NCBI GenBank assembly: GCA_025201765.1
Contig: MU623477.1
Location: 1-64,000, forward strand
Direction of reading: 5' to 3'
From: Daldinia sp. FL1419
Taxonomy: Eukaryota; Ascomycota; Sordariomycetes; Xylariales; Hypoxylaceae
Length of the DNA: 64,000 nucleotides
Shown: positions 42,664 through 54,743 of the stretch, in pieces
How positions within the stretch are numbered: position 1 is the first letter of the stretch
How the letters are laid out: every line of letters starts with the position of its first letter
Translations under genes and position numbers: made by a program
The notes under the pieces: generated by a model
What the model was told of the DNA's origin: nothing
Database searches by the model: none
Seen by the model: the letters and a program-made list of their open reading frames with translations, nothing else

Positions 42664-45600
42664 TTAACCTCGGTGCTTATCCTCATCTCGCTCCTCTTCC
42701 GGAGTCTTAGTTACGGGGGGAATAGCCGGCTTCTTGAAGGACTGGAATGCGCGGCGTAGCGAGCCAGAGAAGCTGGCCGCAGGTCGGAGGGTTGCTACGG
42801 AGCCGGTCGCAGAGCCAGTCGAGTCGGACTGCTGCGAGGCCGTCTTTCGGCTAGTCTTCTCCGCCTTATCCGCCTTGTCAGTGGCCTTAGCCTTAGCCTT
42901 AGCCTTCTCTTCCTGACGAAGGGCGCGCTCCTTCTCGCGCTCTTGACGCTTCTCACGCTTCTCGTCCTCTCGACGCTTTCGCTCTTCTATGTTCACGCCC
43001 TCGTAGAGGAACGGGCCGGGGGCTGGTCGCATGACAAATTGGTCCGCGCCTGAATTCCATGGTTCTCTAAAAGACTGACCACTTCCGCTACCAATCTGGG
43101 ATCCCTGGCGAGATAGGCGGCTCGGGGCCGAGCTCAGAGCGGAGGCAACTCGCACTGAGGGACCACGTTCCGAGGGGACACGCTCTGAAGGAGCACGTCC
43201 TGGATTAACGCGCTCTGAAGGCGCATGTTCCGAAGGGGAGCGCTCTGAGGTAACACTCTGAGACGGAACGCGAGGGGAACTAACGCGCTGCGATAGGCCA
43301 CGCTGTGAGGGTTCATGCGGTGCTGAGGATACCTGCATTGAGGGCGTGTGAGGCGGAGGTCCCTGCAAAGTGAGGGAGGGTCCGTGGTGGGCACTCTCGC
43401 GATGAACATTCTGGAGGTCCTCGGCGTATGGAGAGCTGGGCAAGTTTTGGTAAAAGCTGTGGTGCGGATGCTGAGGCTGCTGAGGATACTGGAGATGTTG
43501 CTGCTGTTGGGGATGCTGGAGATACTGTGAATTATGGGGGTTACTGTAGAAGGGATCATCCCCGAACTGATTTGTGGTTTGGCCCGCGGCCTGGTTAGCG
43601 GGCTGTCCAGCAGGTTGTCCAACATTCTCTTCACGCGCGATAGCGCTTGTAAGTTCTTCAAAGATTCGCTCTTCAGTAGGAGCATTATGCGCCTGGAGTT
43701 CAGCATTGCTCTAGAATGCAGAAATTCCAGGCGCGCGCAGGATGACCTGATGTCGGATAAAGGTTCGTAAACCAGCCTCCGTTCGAAGAGGCTCTCGAAA
43801 TAGCGCAGTCTGTAGTCCCGCTAAGGCGACGGGTCGAGTAACTCGGCCGGTGTAATCGTTCTCCTGGAACTCGTGCATCTCCTCGCGGATGATGGCTCGG
43901 ATATTTTCCACATTGAGGGTGCGGGAAGGAGTGCTTGCGGCGACGACCGAAGTAGGGTTGATCTGGCTGGTTACTCGAGTGCTTCGGCGGCCTCGTCGAG
44001 ATAGTTCTCGTTCGGCAGCATTGGGTGCTTCTTCCATCTCTTCATCTTCCGAATCTTCAATTCGCTGGATTCGACGCTGGCGAGCTCGTTGGAAACGCTC
44101 CGCCAGAGGGGTGTTGGGCTGCGGGCTCAACGAATTGCGTTCATAGTTACGTCCAGAATCACGTCTGGAGTTACGTCCAGCAAGTTGCTGGAGGTTAGAA
44201 GTGGCATCCATCACAGTTCGAGGCACCGCTATAGTTACGAAAAGTCAGTACTGATACCCAGTAGATATATGGAAGTGGGATAGCCTTACAATGGACATGA
44301 GAAATGTTTTCTGTGCTGTCGTCCGTTTCAGAGCGAGTAAGAGGTGATTGGGTTTCTAGGTGTCGTAAGTGACTGCCATGAAACAAAATTCCGGGGAACT
44401 TGTGAAAGGGAAAAAAAAAAAAAGATACGTACGTGAACGGGTTTGTGAAGTAGGGCTAGCTAAGCTAGTCTCGTTTCCTTCTCCTTCCCCTGCATGCGTA
44501 TGCTCTAGGCTACGGTCTGTTCACGATCAGGTTAGGTTATTCACGTAATTTAACTCTAGAAATAGCACTTACCGTCGTAATCCGAGGATCCTTGAGCCTC
44601 TGATGCCCCTGAAGGTACCGAAATAGAAATTCCTTGCTCTCCACTAGTCGTACCCTGATCAATCACCGTGGGCAACTTAGGCCCTTCTTTGTTGTCCTGA
44701 ACAGAGGTAAGGCCCAGTAGTTCGGCTTCTTCCTGTGTGTCGAGGGAGTAGACGGAAGATTCGTATAAGGAATCGTGATGTCCAAATGAAGGGAACGGCA
44801 ATGAATCTGACGTGAACTGTGACTCAGACACCACGTCCGGCACTGACGTACTAGTTCTCAATTCTTGTGACAATGCAGATTGGCTTGAGCTTGGTAAGTT
44901 CACAGAATTGCTTGTAGGCAGCACAGCTTGTTTGTTACCCAGTGTTCCTCCTCTCGTGAGGCTTTGTGCACGCGAGGGATGTCGAGGAGGAGGAGGTGGT
45001 GGTGGAAAGTTTGGAGGTGGGAAGGGTGGTTCCTTTGTAAAATTTAATGGTGCACGTCGAGGTATACGAGGCGGGATCAGTTCTAATTTCTGTCCAGAAT
45101 CAGCACTATCAGCAGAACGGCAAGTACCTTCTTGATTCTCGCCATGCTGAGCGTCGCCGATATGTTTACCATCGCCAATATGTTGTTCACCACTAATATC
45201 CTGACCATCGCCGGCTAGGGAACTACCGGCGACGGTAAAACTAGTAGTGTTTTGCTGAATATTGGTAACATATTGACTATCGGCGACTTCTGAACTGCCA
45301 GTAATACTGGAGCTATCGGCGACAGTAGGCCTACTAGCGACAGTAGGCGTATCGGCGACATTTATATTACTGCTAAGACTTCCGTAATAGGCAAAACGTT
45401 TACGATTGGCAACGGATTCGGAGTCTGTGATATGCCCAGAGCTGCCAAGATATCCACGACTAATAGTAGCTTTAAGCTCAGCAACGCGGTCCTTAACATC
45501 CGGGCTACTAAGGTCTACTGTATTTTGTCCTTTGCGTTCCTCGCTGAGTACTTTTGTATCATCCGTATCTTCATCTATAATTTCAAAGGGATCATTAGCT

Positions 45601-46246
45601 ATAGGTCTTGAGTTGGTTTTGTAATACTGCCAATATCTATAGACTCAAGCGATGTTCTTTAATAGTGGTATTCGAATAACGTACCTTGAAATTCTTGGTT
45701 GTTACTACTGGGGAGAGTATGGCTACCAGACCCAGCTCTTCTAGTTTCGGTATAGCTCGTAATACGACGAGAAGGCTTTGGGGAGTTTCTTCTCAGGCCT
45801 TCCGATTTCCCATCGAAGGGTGAGCGATCGGGCGGGGGCGCCTTCAGGTTTCGCAACAAGGGAATCCTTGAGGGTGCCGTATCGGTAGACTTATACTCTG
45901 ACGAAGTCTCACGAATTGTAGATAAATATGCATTCTTCTTTGAGTTTTCCTCTGATTCGGTGTGAGATTTCGGCGATGGACTAAAGAGGGTTTTCTTTAG
46001 AGATAATGCTTCCTCTAGGGTCAGGTAGGCATCAATGAAGCTTTCGACTGACCTTCGAGGCAACGTATCACCAGCACTATTTGTAGTCTCCTCTGTTCGC
46101 CTAACTCCGGAGCTAACCGAGGGATTGCCACGGCCCCGGGTTCCCTGGGATCCCCTTACTGGGACTGGAGTGGGTATACTTGACTGCTGGCTCGGGATCT
46201 TGTCAGGCAGGGGATATAGAGTATATTTATGACGCCTTTCAGCCAT
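42664..46246 (-). CDS. Large low-complexity protein of unknown function, with one in-frame TAG
   Basis: Exons 46246-45685, 45643-44573, 44516-44433, 44355-44290 and 44228-42664 join in frame over 1116 codons. One internal TAG (43713-43711, codon 767) is flanked by long open reading in the same frame. It could be a 36-nt intron (GTCATC to CTAG), a real stop, or a nonsense mutation. The protein is mostly disordered. It has Ser/Pro-rich segments and a run of VADS/VAG units with diverged copies around 45160-45380. There are proline stretches (PPPPPPP), a Q/H-rich part (QYLQHPQQQQHLQYPQQ), an S/P-E-R repeat (PSERVPSERGPS) and a charged Lys/Glu/Arg helix-like C-terminal region followed by SLRRAFQSFKKP. 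One short conserved-looking segment is IRAIIREEMHEFQENDYTG. No enzyme domain or signal peptide is seen. I do not recognise the family. Confidence 0.65.
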
Positions 46247-47527
46247 GGTTGCTGTTATAATGCGACGCGATACGAGTTTGATCTAGGTTGCGCTTATAAT
46301 GGGCTACCAGTGTTGGTTAATAACGGTGATAGGGTTAAAGAGCTAACGAACGTACCTCGCAAACCTTCCAGAGGAAGACAAAATTGAATACTCAATAGAG
46401 TAAGATATGGAGCCTACTACAAGAGGACGGTTGATGTAGTAGAAGGAAGGTGTCTGACCAACAAAATCCTCATGAAGAAGTCGCGGGTGAAGATATGATA
46501 AAGGTTGCTGGAATGAATAGATTGAAATCCATACGGCGTGTGCCAAAATAGAACGGTTTTGATTGAACAAATTGGGACCGGCGGGGAGGGAAAGGAGTGA
46601 GGGTGAAAAAATAAAAAATTAAATTTTTGTTGCAAAAACAAGATATTGTAGAAGAAGGGTGCTATGCACAACCAGGTCGCGTATGTAAAATCTGAAATGG
46701 TGAGCACATAGACTGCGAGTCACTTGTGAGTTATGGCTTCGCAGGTTGCTAAGAGGTAAAATTCACAGAGTAGTTTTACGGAGAAAGGTGAGCACCTTTT
46801 TGCGCTAGGAGTTTTAAAAATTACAATTCCCTAAGAACAAGTACAATAATAAGGGATTTGTTATTTTGTAAAATGATTTAATTAATATCAGAATTCATAG
46901 CTACTTCTCATTATGATGCTCTATAGAAATATATCCTCGATTTGTATCTGAGATGGAAATTGGTTAAGTACCTACTTAGGGGTGCCTATATACGCAATTG
47001 TAACTTCCTAACGATAGAAAAGGTAGAAAAGAAATATTGCCCTTGTCACTATGAATATAAAATTGCTAGCTGTAGATGTGCAACTCTTCGGTTCATGATG
47101 TTTTTCAACAATTATGAAGAATAGATACATGGGTACCTATGTACTTATGTGACTTACAGGTGGAAGGAAGTGGGTACCTTGAAGGTATGTACCTACATGT
47201 GGGTACCTGATATATGTGAATAGGTACACGGACCGTTAGACGTCATATTAAATGGCATGGGATCAACCCGGCATTTTGGATAAAGCTGCGCCACTCCCGA
47301 GCAGAAGGCCTCCGATCAATTGTGGCACACAACAAGGAATGAAAGGAACCCACGCGCAATCTCCCGGTTTCTCCTTGGCGACTTCCTCCCGTTTATTATC
47401 TTGTTTCACCTCATTTCTCGGGGGGCACCGGGGAAAAGTTCGCTGCTCTTTTCAGCCTTCTTCAGCTTTCTTCAGCTTTCCTTCAGCTTTTCTTCAGGTC
47501 TCTTCATGATCAAAGAATTTATTGATA
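46247..47527. other. Divergent intergenic region
   Basis: It lies between a minus-strand gene starting at 46246 and a plus-strand gene starting at 47528, so it holds both promoters. There are many TAGGTACC words at 47140-47225 and a CTTTCTTCAGC run near 47455-47500 just before the start. No domain-bearing frame is present. Confidence 0.6.
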
Positions 47528-49317
47528 ATGCTGCCGCGACTAGCGAGCCGGATTACCCCTTTCAGGGGGTCAGCATGTAGGCGCCTCAATGTTACCTCGA
47601 CACGCGCTGGGTTGGTTTGGCCCCCACCACAGCGATCGTTCTCCACAACAATGACTATGAGGTATCAGATTGGCCCGGAGCCAGAGGCCAGGCAGTCTTT
47701 ATGGTCTAAAATGGGAGAGGCTGCTGCCACTACTTTTGCTTCGGTCGTAGTTCTCGGCATTGGTTTTGCCGGTGCTGGTTACGCCTATCACCAGTCGTAT
47801 AAGTGGCTACAACTCCAGAAAATCCATCACGCGTTCGAGCCGGGAGCCGAGCCGATCCTGGCATTAGCTGGGAAAAATGTACCAGCGCCACCCAATTGGG
47901 TGGTCCGAGAAGAGCAAGCTAGGATAGACGATATCGTGGCAGCGAATGAAACAGGTCATTATTACCTGATAATGGGTGAAAAAGGATGCGGGAAAAGCAG
48001 CATGCTCATCGAAGCCATGAGGAAAGTAGATGGAGATGGCTGCGCCATGCTTGAGGCATCTAACAGCGTCGAAGTCTTTCGTATAAGGCTAGGCAAGGCG
48101 ATTGATTACGAATTTCACGAGGACTACATCGGAGGCTACTTTAGCGAGCGTGGTCCTAGAGAATCTACGGCGCTCCTTGACATAGAGCGAGCGATGAATA
48201 AGCTGGAGAAAGTGGCGCTGATGCACCGGGCTAAACAGAACAAGCCCCTCCTACTTATTATCAATCAAACCCACCTAATTAGGGACGACGACGAAGGCAA
48301 AGACTTATTAGAGCTACTCCAGCACCGAGCAGAGGCTTGGTGCGCTTCAAACTTGGTGTCGGTTGTTTTTACCACCGATGATTATTGGGTTTACGAGCGA
48401 CTCAAGAGGCGTGCCACGGAGCGAATGGTGGTGATGTCAATTAATGATCTACCGAAACCCCAGGCGATACAAGCATTGCAGAGATATCGGCACCGCTACT
48501 TTGCAGAAGATGTGGATAGGTCTATCCTTGAAGAGGTCTATGATAGAGTTGGGGGCCGTCTTTCCTTCCTAAATCGGGTAGCTAAGTCGCGCGATATGCT
48601 TGCTACGTGCGATCGCATCAAGGAGATTGAAAAAACATGGTTTCTAAACTCCTGTGCCATACTTGGATCCGAAATGGATGATGACGTGATGGATCAACAA
48701 AAATTCTCGGTAAGTTTCCTTTATATTGGTAATATGATATCTTCCGTGGTCGCATGTGTCCATACAAGCAAGTATGGGACGACAAGCATGGTACCCACGT
48801 GATATGCATGCGTATATTGGCTCCTAGTTTCCACCTCTAAGCTTACTTATAAACCCGTCTCGGATCTCAACGACTTGCTAACGCTTAAACATAGTCAGCT
48901 TCTATGGTGCTCGCGTTAGCGCTTGTTGATAGAGAAGAGGATATGGAGCAAATCTATGACCCGGAGAAAGGACATATCCTCCCGTATTTCCCGATGCATA
49001 AGGCACAAGAAGTCATGACTCGGGCGGATTTCATCCGAGAGCTTGACCGGTTGAATTTGTTTACTATAACCAGCGAAGCTCACGTACGTGCTAGTTCTGT
49101 ACCCATGCAACGCGCATTTAAGGAAATATGTGCTGAAGCCGGTTTCCGGGAGTTCCTCCAAGACACCCTGGATCGCATTGCTGCCATAGAGAGTTTAGGC
49201 CGTACGAGAGAACTGGTTGCAAAAGACCTAGTTCTCGGCGGGAAGTATCGTATTTCGACACCCATCAGCTTGGATGGCAGAGTCGAAATTCGATTAGACC
49301 AAGAGAAGAAGAATTAA
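47528..49317 (+). CDS. Mitochondrial AAA-type P-loop ATPase, fungal
   Basis: Two exons (47528-48709 and 48895-49317) give 534 residues. The N-terminus (MLPRLASRITPFRGSACRR) is rich in Arg and Ser without acidic residues, as in a mitochondrial presequence. A membrane segment follows at about residues 70-90 (FASVVVLGIGFAGAGYAYH). The ATPase core has the Walker A motif GEKGCGKSS at about residue 151 and a Walker B-like strand, KPLLLIINQTH, at about 240. The C-terminal about 140 residues look like the helical extension found on this fungal family. It is likely bound to the inner membrane, facing the matrix or intermembrane space; the function is not known. The intron ends TAGTCAG, offering two acceptors three bases apart. 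The first ATG of the frame was taken as start. Confidence 0.85.
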
Positions 49318-49692
49318 GGATCATGAAAATGTCCCATGAGGTTATATCTATACCCAAATTAGTATCCAGTCGCCAGCTGCAAGGCCAGCTTTTCTTTTGT
49401 TGAGTAAAAGGGGAGCAGAGGTTGTATCAACATTGTACCATATTACGCGTCAACGCCTGTACCTATTATATTTGTATATAATATCCTATTTGCTATTTTC
49501 AATTTGATCAGAACCTACTTTGATGCGAGGCATCTTATAGAGGCAGCTACGCGGGGTTTTATTATTTCTAAAAGTTCGGAATTAGATAGATACCTTATTT
49601 CAATCATACAAAGTCAGAAGAAATTACAATACCTATACCTTACATATAAGAAATTTGTAGCTGCCTTATCATATAATGTGTGTGGTCAGTGA
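49318..49692. other. Short intergenic region
   Basis: 3' flank of the AAA gene. A 62-codon frame at 49504-49692 adjoins the SDR relic but does not show the nucleotide-binding glycine motif expected upstream of it. Confidence 0.5.
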
Positions 49693-49989
49693 TATAGGAC
49701 TACTAAAGAAATTGGCACTGCTGGGTACAATGTCCTTGATACAGACTCAATATCGGATATTCTACCCTTTGTCAAACGCATCATTGACGACTGCATAGTC
49801 AACAATGCTGGTATACAGAGGCCCCTACAAGTCCAGAGAAAGACACCAGAAGATTTCCTCTCCAAGGCTGACGATGAAATTGAAATAATAAATATTCGTG
49901 GGCCTCTCTATCTTACCCTTCGGCTTCTGCCTCATTTCAAAATGTCTAAGCTACAAGTAATGATCATCGATGTATCTAGCGTAATTTGA
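49693..49989 (+). pseudogene. Short-chain dehydrogenase/reductase relic
   Basis: An open stretch of 98 codons between two stops reads TAGYNVLDTDSISDILPF, IDDCIVNNAGIQRPL, FLSKADDEIEIINIRGPL, YLTLRLLPHF and IIDVSSV. It contains the NNAG motif and the N-x-x-G-P-hydrophobic-x-L-x-x-LLPHF segment of fungal SDR enzymes. The N-terminal Gly-rich cofactor motif and the catalytic YxxxK are absent upstream and downstream, and no start codon precedes the stretch. It is therefore a truncated copy. The intact enzymes are NAD(P)-dependent oxidoreductases. It lies between two housekeeping-type genes. Confidence 0.8.
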
Positions 49990-50602
49990 TATGTACCCTT
50001 CGGAGAAGTTGGAGAAGAGGGAGGAGAACATATTAGGAAGTACCTGTTTTGGTGGAATATATAAAGACATGTGAATGTACCTAGGTATATAGTATTCATG
50101 GTAAAGACTATCGCGATTATAAGGAGTATTTCACAAACTCTAACGCCACACCCTTCTGTCGTGCTAACCTTTTTTTTCTTTTTGAAAAACCCCCCCAAAA
50201 AACCTTCCCTTGAGAACGTGCCTGCTGCCTATTCTTTTTAGCCTGCCAAGACCTTGTTATTGCTTATGGTTACCTGGGCAAAGGCCAAAGTGGGGATTGC
50301 TTTATTATGACGCACCCTTTTTCTGCTTTCTCTCCCACCAACCCACCAACCCGCCAACCCGCCAACCCGCCAACCTGCCCAACCCACTTAATTGTGTACA
50401 CATCCAATAACACACTTCAATACTCAATACACCAAAAAACGCAAAAGAAAAACAACATCAGGCGTTGACGGCGCCCCGCGACGAACTCCCTATTTAAGAC
50501 ATAGGGTCTACTCTCCAATCGCTTTATGCGACTTTTATTCTCTTGCTGGTCAATTTTATTTTCTATTCGTTGACATCGTCGTCGGGCGACGAGAAAGACA
50601 AG
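49990..50602. other. Intergenic region upstream of VID27
   Basis: Promoter and leader region of the next gene, with a C/T-rich run near 50165-50200 and an 8-bp tandem repeat listed separately. No gene is seen. Confidence 0.6.
50338..50385 (+). repeat. Tandem 8-bp repeat (CCAACCCG/CCAACCCA)
   Basis: Five to six diverged units of CCAACCCR, about 220 bp upstream of the VID27 start. It may lie in the promoter or 5' leader. Confidence 0.8.
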
Positions 50603-53213
50603 ATGTTTGTTCTCAAAAACGGTGAGTTGTTCCCCTCGCTGCTACGTTCTCAGCCTTACGGAGCATATTCCTTTGCTGCGAAAGTATAATTGGTTATTGT
50701 TCTCTTTGTATCTGTAATATTGAACACGTGGCTAACTTAGCTACCTTATAATAGTCGGCAAGCTCATTTTCGGCTCCAGTAGCCAAGAATCCATGATCGA
50801 GTTGCCTCAAGGTCAACTCTACTTGGTTCGACCGCTATCGCCTAAAGGATACTCCGAGTTAATATTTAAGGACGCCACTGCTCGAATCCGTCGCACTGGC
50901 CAAGACTTTCAATACCAACTCGTCGTACAAAGAGTTTACGAAGAAGGTGAAGCCGAGCTAGCTGACGAGGAAGGTGAAGACGAAGAGCTCAACGCACTGG
51001 CTGCCGAGCGTGACGAGAAGACTTTCCTACTCGACGAGGCCCTTCACTTCCGTGTCGAAGGTAGAGAAGGATCGGAGAAAGTGCTCGCTTGGAAAGACTT
51101 GAGCGGAGACGTCGGCGACGTTTACGAATTCGTCTGTGATCCATCGACTAAATCTGCCCAGGTCGAGGCATTCGAGCGTATCGCAAGGCAGTGTCAATAC
51201 GAGCGCAAATACAGAAAGCCTCATTCTACAGCCTCGGCGGCTGATCTTCAGCAATTTGTTTTTGAAGAGCAACCCATTCCTCAGGCTAGTCCTATTCATA
51301 GCCCTACTCTCGCAAGATCAATCGAATCCTCCGACGCCATATTCCAGCTGAAGAGCGAGGCGAACGTCAGCAGCAAGCGAGAAAGCATACAATCCGCTGC
51401 TTCGGTACTTGCAGAACCGGAACCGGAACCGGAGACATACGAAGAGAAAGAAGCCGATACACAACAGGCCGGCGAGATGGGCCCTCCTCAGCCACCAGTC
51501 CAACCTGAACCGCTAGAAATTTTTGCCATGGAAATTGGAGAGTTGCATTTCTTTGACTTCCCCTCTGGCGCATTTGTCATCAAGGACCCGTCCGTCACAG
51601 CTCAAGTGTCTGATATCGGGAATTGGAATTACTGGCTGCATATTGCCAGTGCGGATCGCCAGTGGCTTGGTATTCCGGTTGTTGCCGACATCAACCCTGT
51701 CTTCAACTTTGAATTCCTTTCCTTTATCTTCAATCAGTTTACCGAGGATGGCTCCGCCTATTCCTGGCTACTAAGATTCAAGGATAATAAGACTCTCGAA
51801 AGATTCCAGGATGGTCTAATGAGAGCACTTTGGGAGCAGCTGAACGAAGTCAAGTGGACTAAAGTAAAAGAGCAGGACCGTCAATATGTCTTGGATGCCT
51901 TTGAAGATCTCAACATGGAAGATGCGCCGATTGAAGAAGAGGAAGAGGAGCCCGAAGTCGAGGAACCGGAAGAGGATGATGCCCCCCAGAGCGAACATTA
52001 CGACAGCGACGAGGAAGAAGATGACGTTGAGACTCAGCCCAAGGATCCGCATACCAATTCCGCGTTGGCCGTTGGATACAAGCATGACCGCTCCTTTGTT
52101 GTCCGAGGTCCCAGAATCGGTGTATTCAAGCACACGCCTAAAAACCACTTGGAATTCACGACCAACATTTCCAAAGTTGAAACCCCCCAGGGCAAATCTT
52201 TTGTTCCGAAGAAAGTCATGTTACACAACGAGGATCGCAACCTAATCCTACAGAACGACACGGATCCCAACAAGCTATATCGTATGGATCTCGAATACGG
52301 AAAAGTTGTCGACGAATGGAACGTCCATGATGATATTCCGGTTGTCACATTCGCACCAGAAAACAAGTTTGCGCAGATGACCCACGAACCTACTTTCCTT
52401 GGTATCTCCCGCAACGCCTTATTCCGAGTTGACCCTCGATTGTCTGGAACTAAACTAGTCGACTCCCAGCTCAAGCAGTACGCATCAAAGAATGACTTTT
52501 CTGCAGTATCTACTACGGAGAAGGGTTACGTTGCTGTTGCATCCAACAAGGGTGATATTCGACTTTTCGACCGCCTAGGTATCAACGCCAAGACTGTGAT
52601 CCCGGCCCTTGGCGAGCCCATCATTGGTCTCGATGTGTCCGCAGATGGACGTTGGGTACTAGCGACCTGTCGCACGTATCTACTACTTATAGATGCCCTA
52701 CAAAAGTCTGGTAAGAATGAAGGTAAACTAGGCTTTGAAAAGCCATTTGCTGCCGATGCGAAACCCCAACCACGTCGTCTGGCGTTGAGTCCCGAACACG
52801 TTGCCCAGTTTCATCATGAGACAGGAAAGGGCGTCTCATTCACCCCCGCTCGGTTCAACACAAGCAAGACAAATGAAGAGACATCAATAATCACTGCAAC
52901 TGGTCCATACATCGTGGACTGGAACCTTGATAAGGTGCTTCGTGGATCAAAGACCCCATACATCATCAAACGCTACGAGGATACTGTGAAGGCCGACGAT
53001 TTCAAGTTCGGCACTGACCAGAATGTCATTGTCACCCTGCCAAATTGGGTGAACATGGTTGGCAAGCAGCATCTCAAGAAGCCTACGAGGGAGAGCATTG
53101 CGGGCGATTTCCAACGACTAGGAACACCTAGACGGACTTCGGGACGTGTGGGGACCCGGGCAAGTGGCCGTTACAAGCTGGGCAAGGATGAGGTTGTTAA
53201 TTCACCTTACTAA
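50603..53213 (+). CDS. vid27: Vacuolar import and degradation protein Vid27
   Basis: Two exons (50603-50621 and 50755-53213) give 825 residues. The first exon codes only MFVLKN and part of the next codon, and the second starts VGKLIFGSSSQESMIELPQG, the conserved Vid27 N-terminus. The N-terminal half has a PH-like segment. An acidic, disordered linker (about 380-430) runs into the C-terminal Vid27 propeller-like domain, with repeated SFVVRGPRIGVFKH, LYRMDLEYGKVVDEW and GLDVSADGRWVLATC motifs. The yeast namesake takes part in delivery of gluconeogenic enzymes to the vacuole for degradation; the biochemical role remains unclear. Likely cytosolic. The match in length and order to the family is full. 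Confidence 0.93.
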
Positions 53214-54743
53214 ACTGGAGTTTCTGACCAAGTGTCAAATAAATGGTTTTTCAACTGACTTATTCGTTATTCCCATGTTACACTCGTGTTGAAGACGAGA
53301 TCGCACTTTTCCTACGATACATACCCCAGTGGCGTTTGAAAGGGGGGCGGAAACTGGTGTTTTATTCATTCACTTGCGACGAGCCATTTCTGCGTAAGAT
53401 GGTGCCTGATTCTCATCTCGCGATATTAGTGATTTCACCTTAGTTAGATAGTTAGTAATTTACTCTATCAACACTCCATCGGTGTGAATTATTTGCCTTT
53501 CATACCTACTTCGTGATATTCGGACGATTTACGAACTGTACCGTACGATTCACCGTAATGTTCGGGATAGTAGGATTATCTCCCGCATGCCTAAATAAAT
53601 CGTGCTATTGACCTTCCTTCCCCTCAGGATAGCGAATACGTCGACGGCTTTTTCTGTCGTACTACCTTTAGGAATCATTCCTATTGGCCCTTATTTTTAT
53701 TTGACTTGTTTGATGTGAAGGAAGCACCCCGTACACGTAAATACAAAGGAAATATTTGGAAATTGGCGGCATAGTAGACTTCCTTATCTCCCTTAGATTA
53801 TTCAGTACATGATTGGTAAAGCGTAGGATTTCCTCGTTAGAGAACATAGAGCAGCATGTGGTTAGTTTGGAGTCTCGCTCGGCGAATTATTTATATGAAA
53901 GCCTCTGCAAGGTGTCATCATACTTACGATAACCAAGAACGACGTAGGTACGCTCCGGGATGAAGTTGCCTTGTTACCAGATATTAAGCAGCAAATAGCA
54001 AGCATATAAAGTCGTACTGGGACCGGGATTCCGTGGCGCGGTTATAGTTGATATACGGTTATTCCTGTGCCTTGGGATTTCCCTAATACCGTAAAAGATC
54101 GGGCAACTTGCATTCAGCCAAAAACCGTACGCAGGCTACGTCGCAACCATGCGACGTTGACGATCATACTACGCAGCTAATACAGGTTCGCGGCGTTGCG
54201 ATAGCTTACCGGAGCTGTTTTTCTTTTGGCAACTAATATCGTGAGATGTGGTACCAAATATGGTGAACCGCTCACCTGTCTTCTGCCCCTTTTATTACAC
54301 TGCCCACTTGTCTCCGGCTTAGAGATAGGCAGTACCTGGACCCAGCACTTCGGGCTATATCTCGTCGTCATAGCTCTGTCACATGTCTCTCGACGCCTCG
54401 ATGCAACTATCCCCATTTGAAATGTCTTGCGCCGCCGCTGACCCGGTTCGACCGAGACCCTATTTCGGACGCGCTCATAAGACCGCGCTTTCGGGTGAAT
54501 GATAGGTTGCAGAGCTGGGAAGATCCTAATATCGTAAGTATAAGCTTAAACCAGGGAATAACTAGACGTAGTACTAGCTTTCTGGTTCCTTGATTGATTT
54601 TTTGACGAGAACGAATTGGCTTGATGATCTAGGTAGTGCGCGATCTTTGGTGACGCGGTCGTTTCTGGACCAGGCCCTATCACTCCTACTTTCATTTATT
54701 TTAATTGTTCTCTATCCGTTTCGACAAGGTCAAGCTCGTTGCG
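53214..54743. other. Intergenic region
   Basis: 3' flank of VID27 and upstream region of the beta-lactamase-like gene. The open frames at 53243-53443 and 54177-54420 are short, with no motif. Nothing repeat-like or RNA-like is seen. Confidence 0.6.

Noticed and set aside
43134..43706. A 190-codon minus-strand frame starting just after the in-frame TAG
   Set aside because: It overlaps the main gene in another frame, and the Q/P-rich, family-like reading lies in the main frame.
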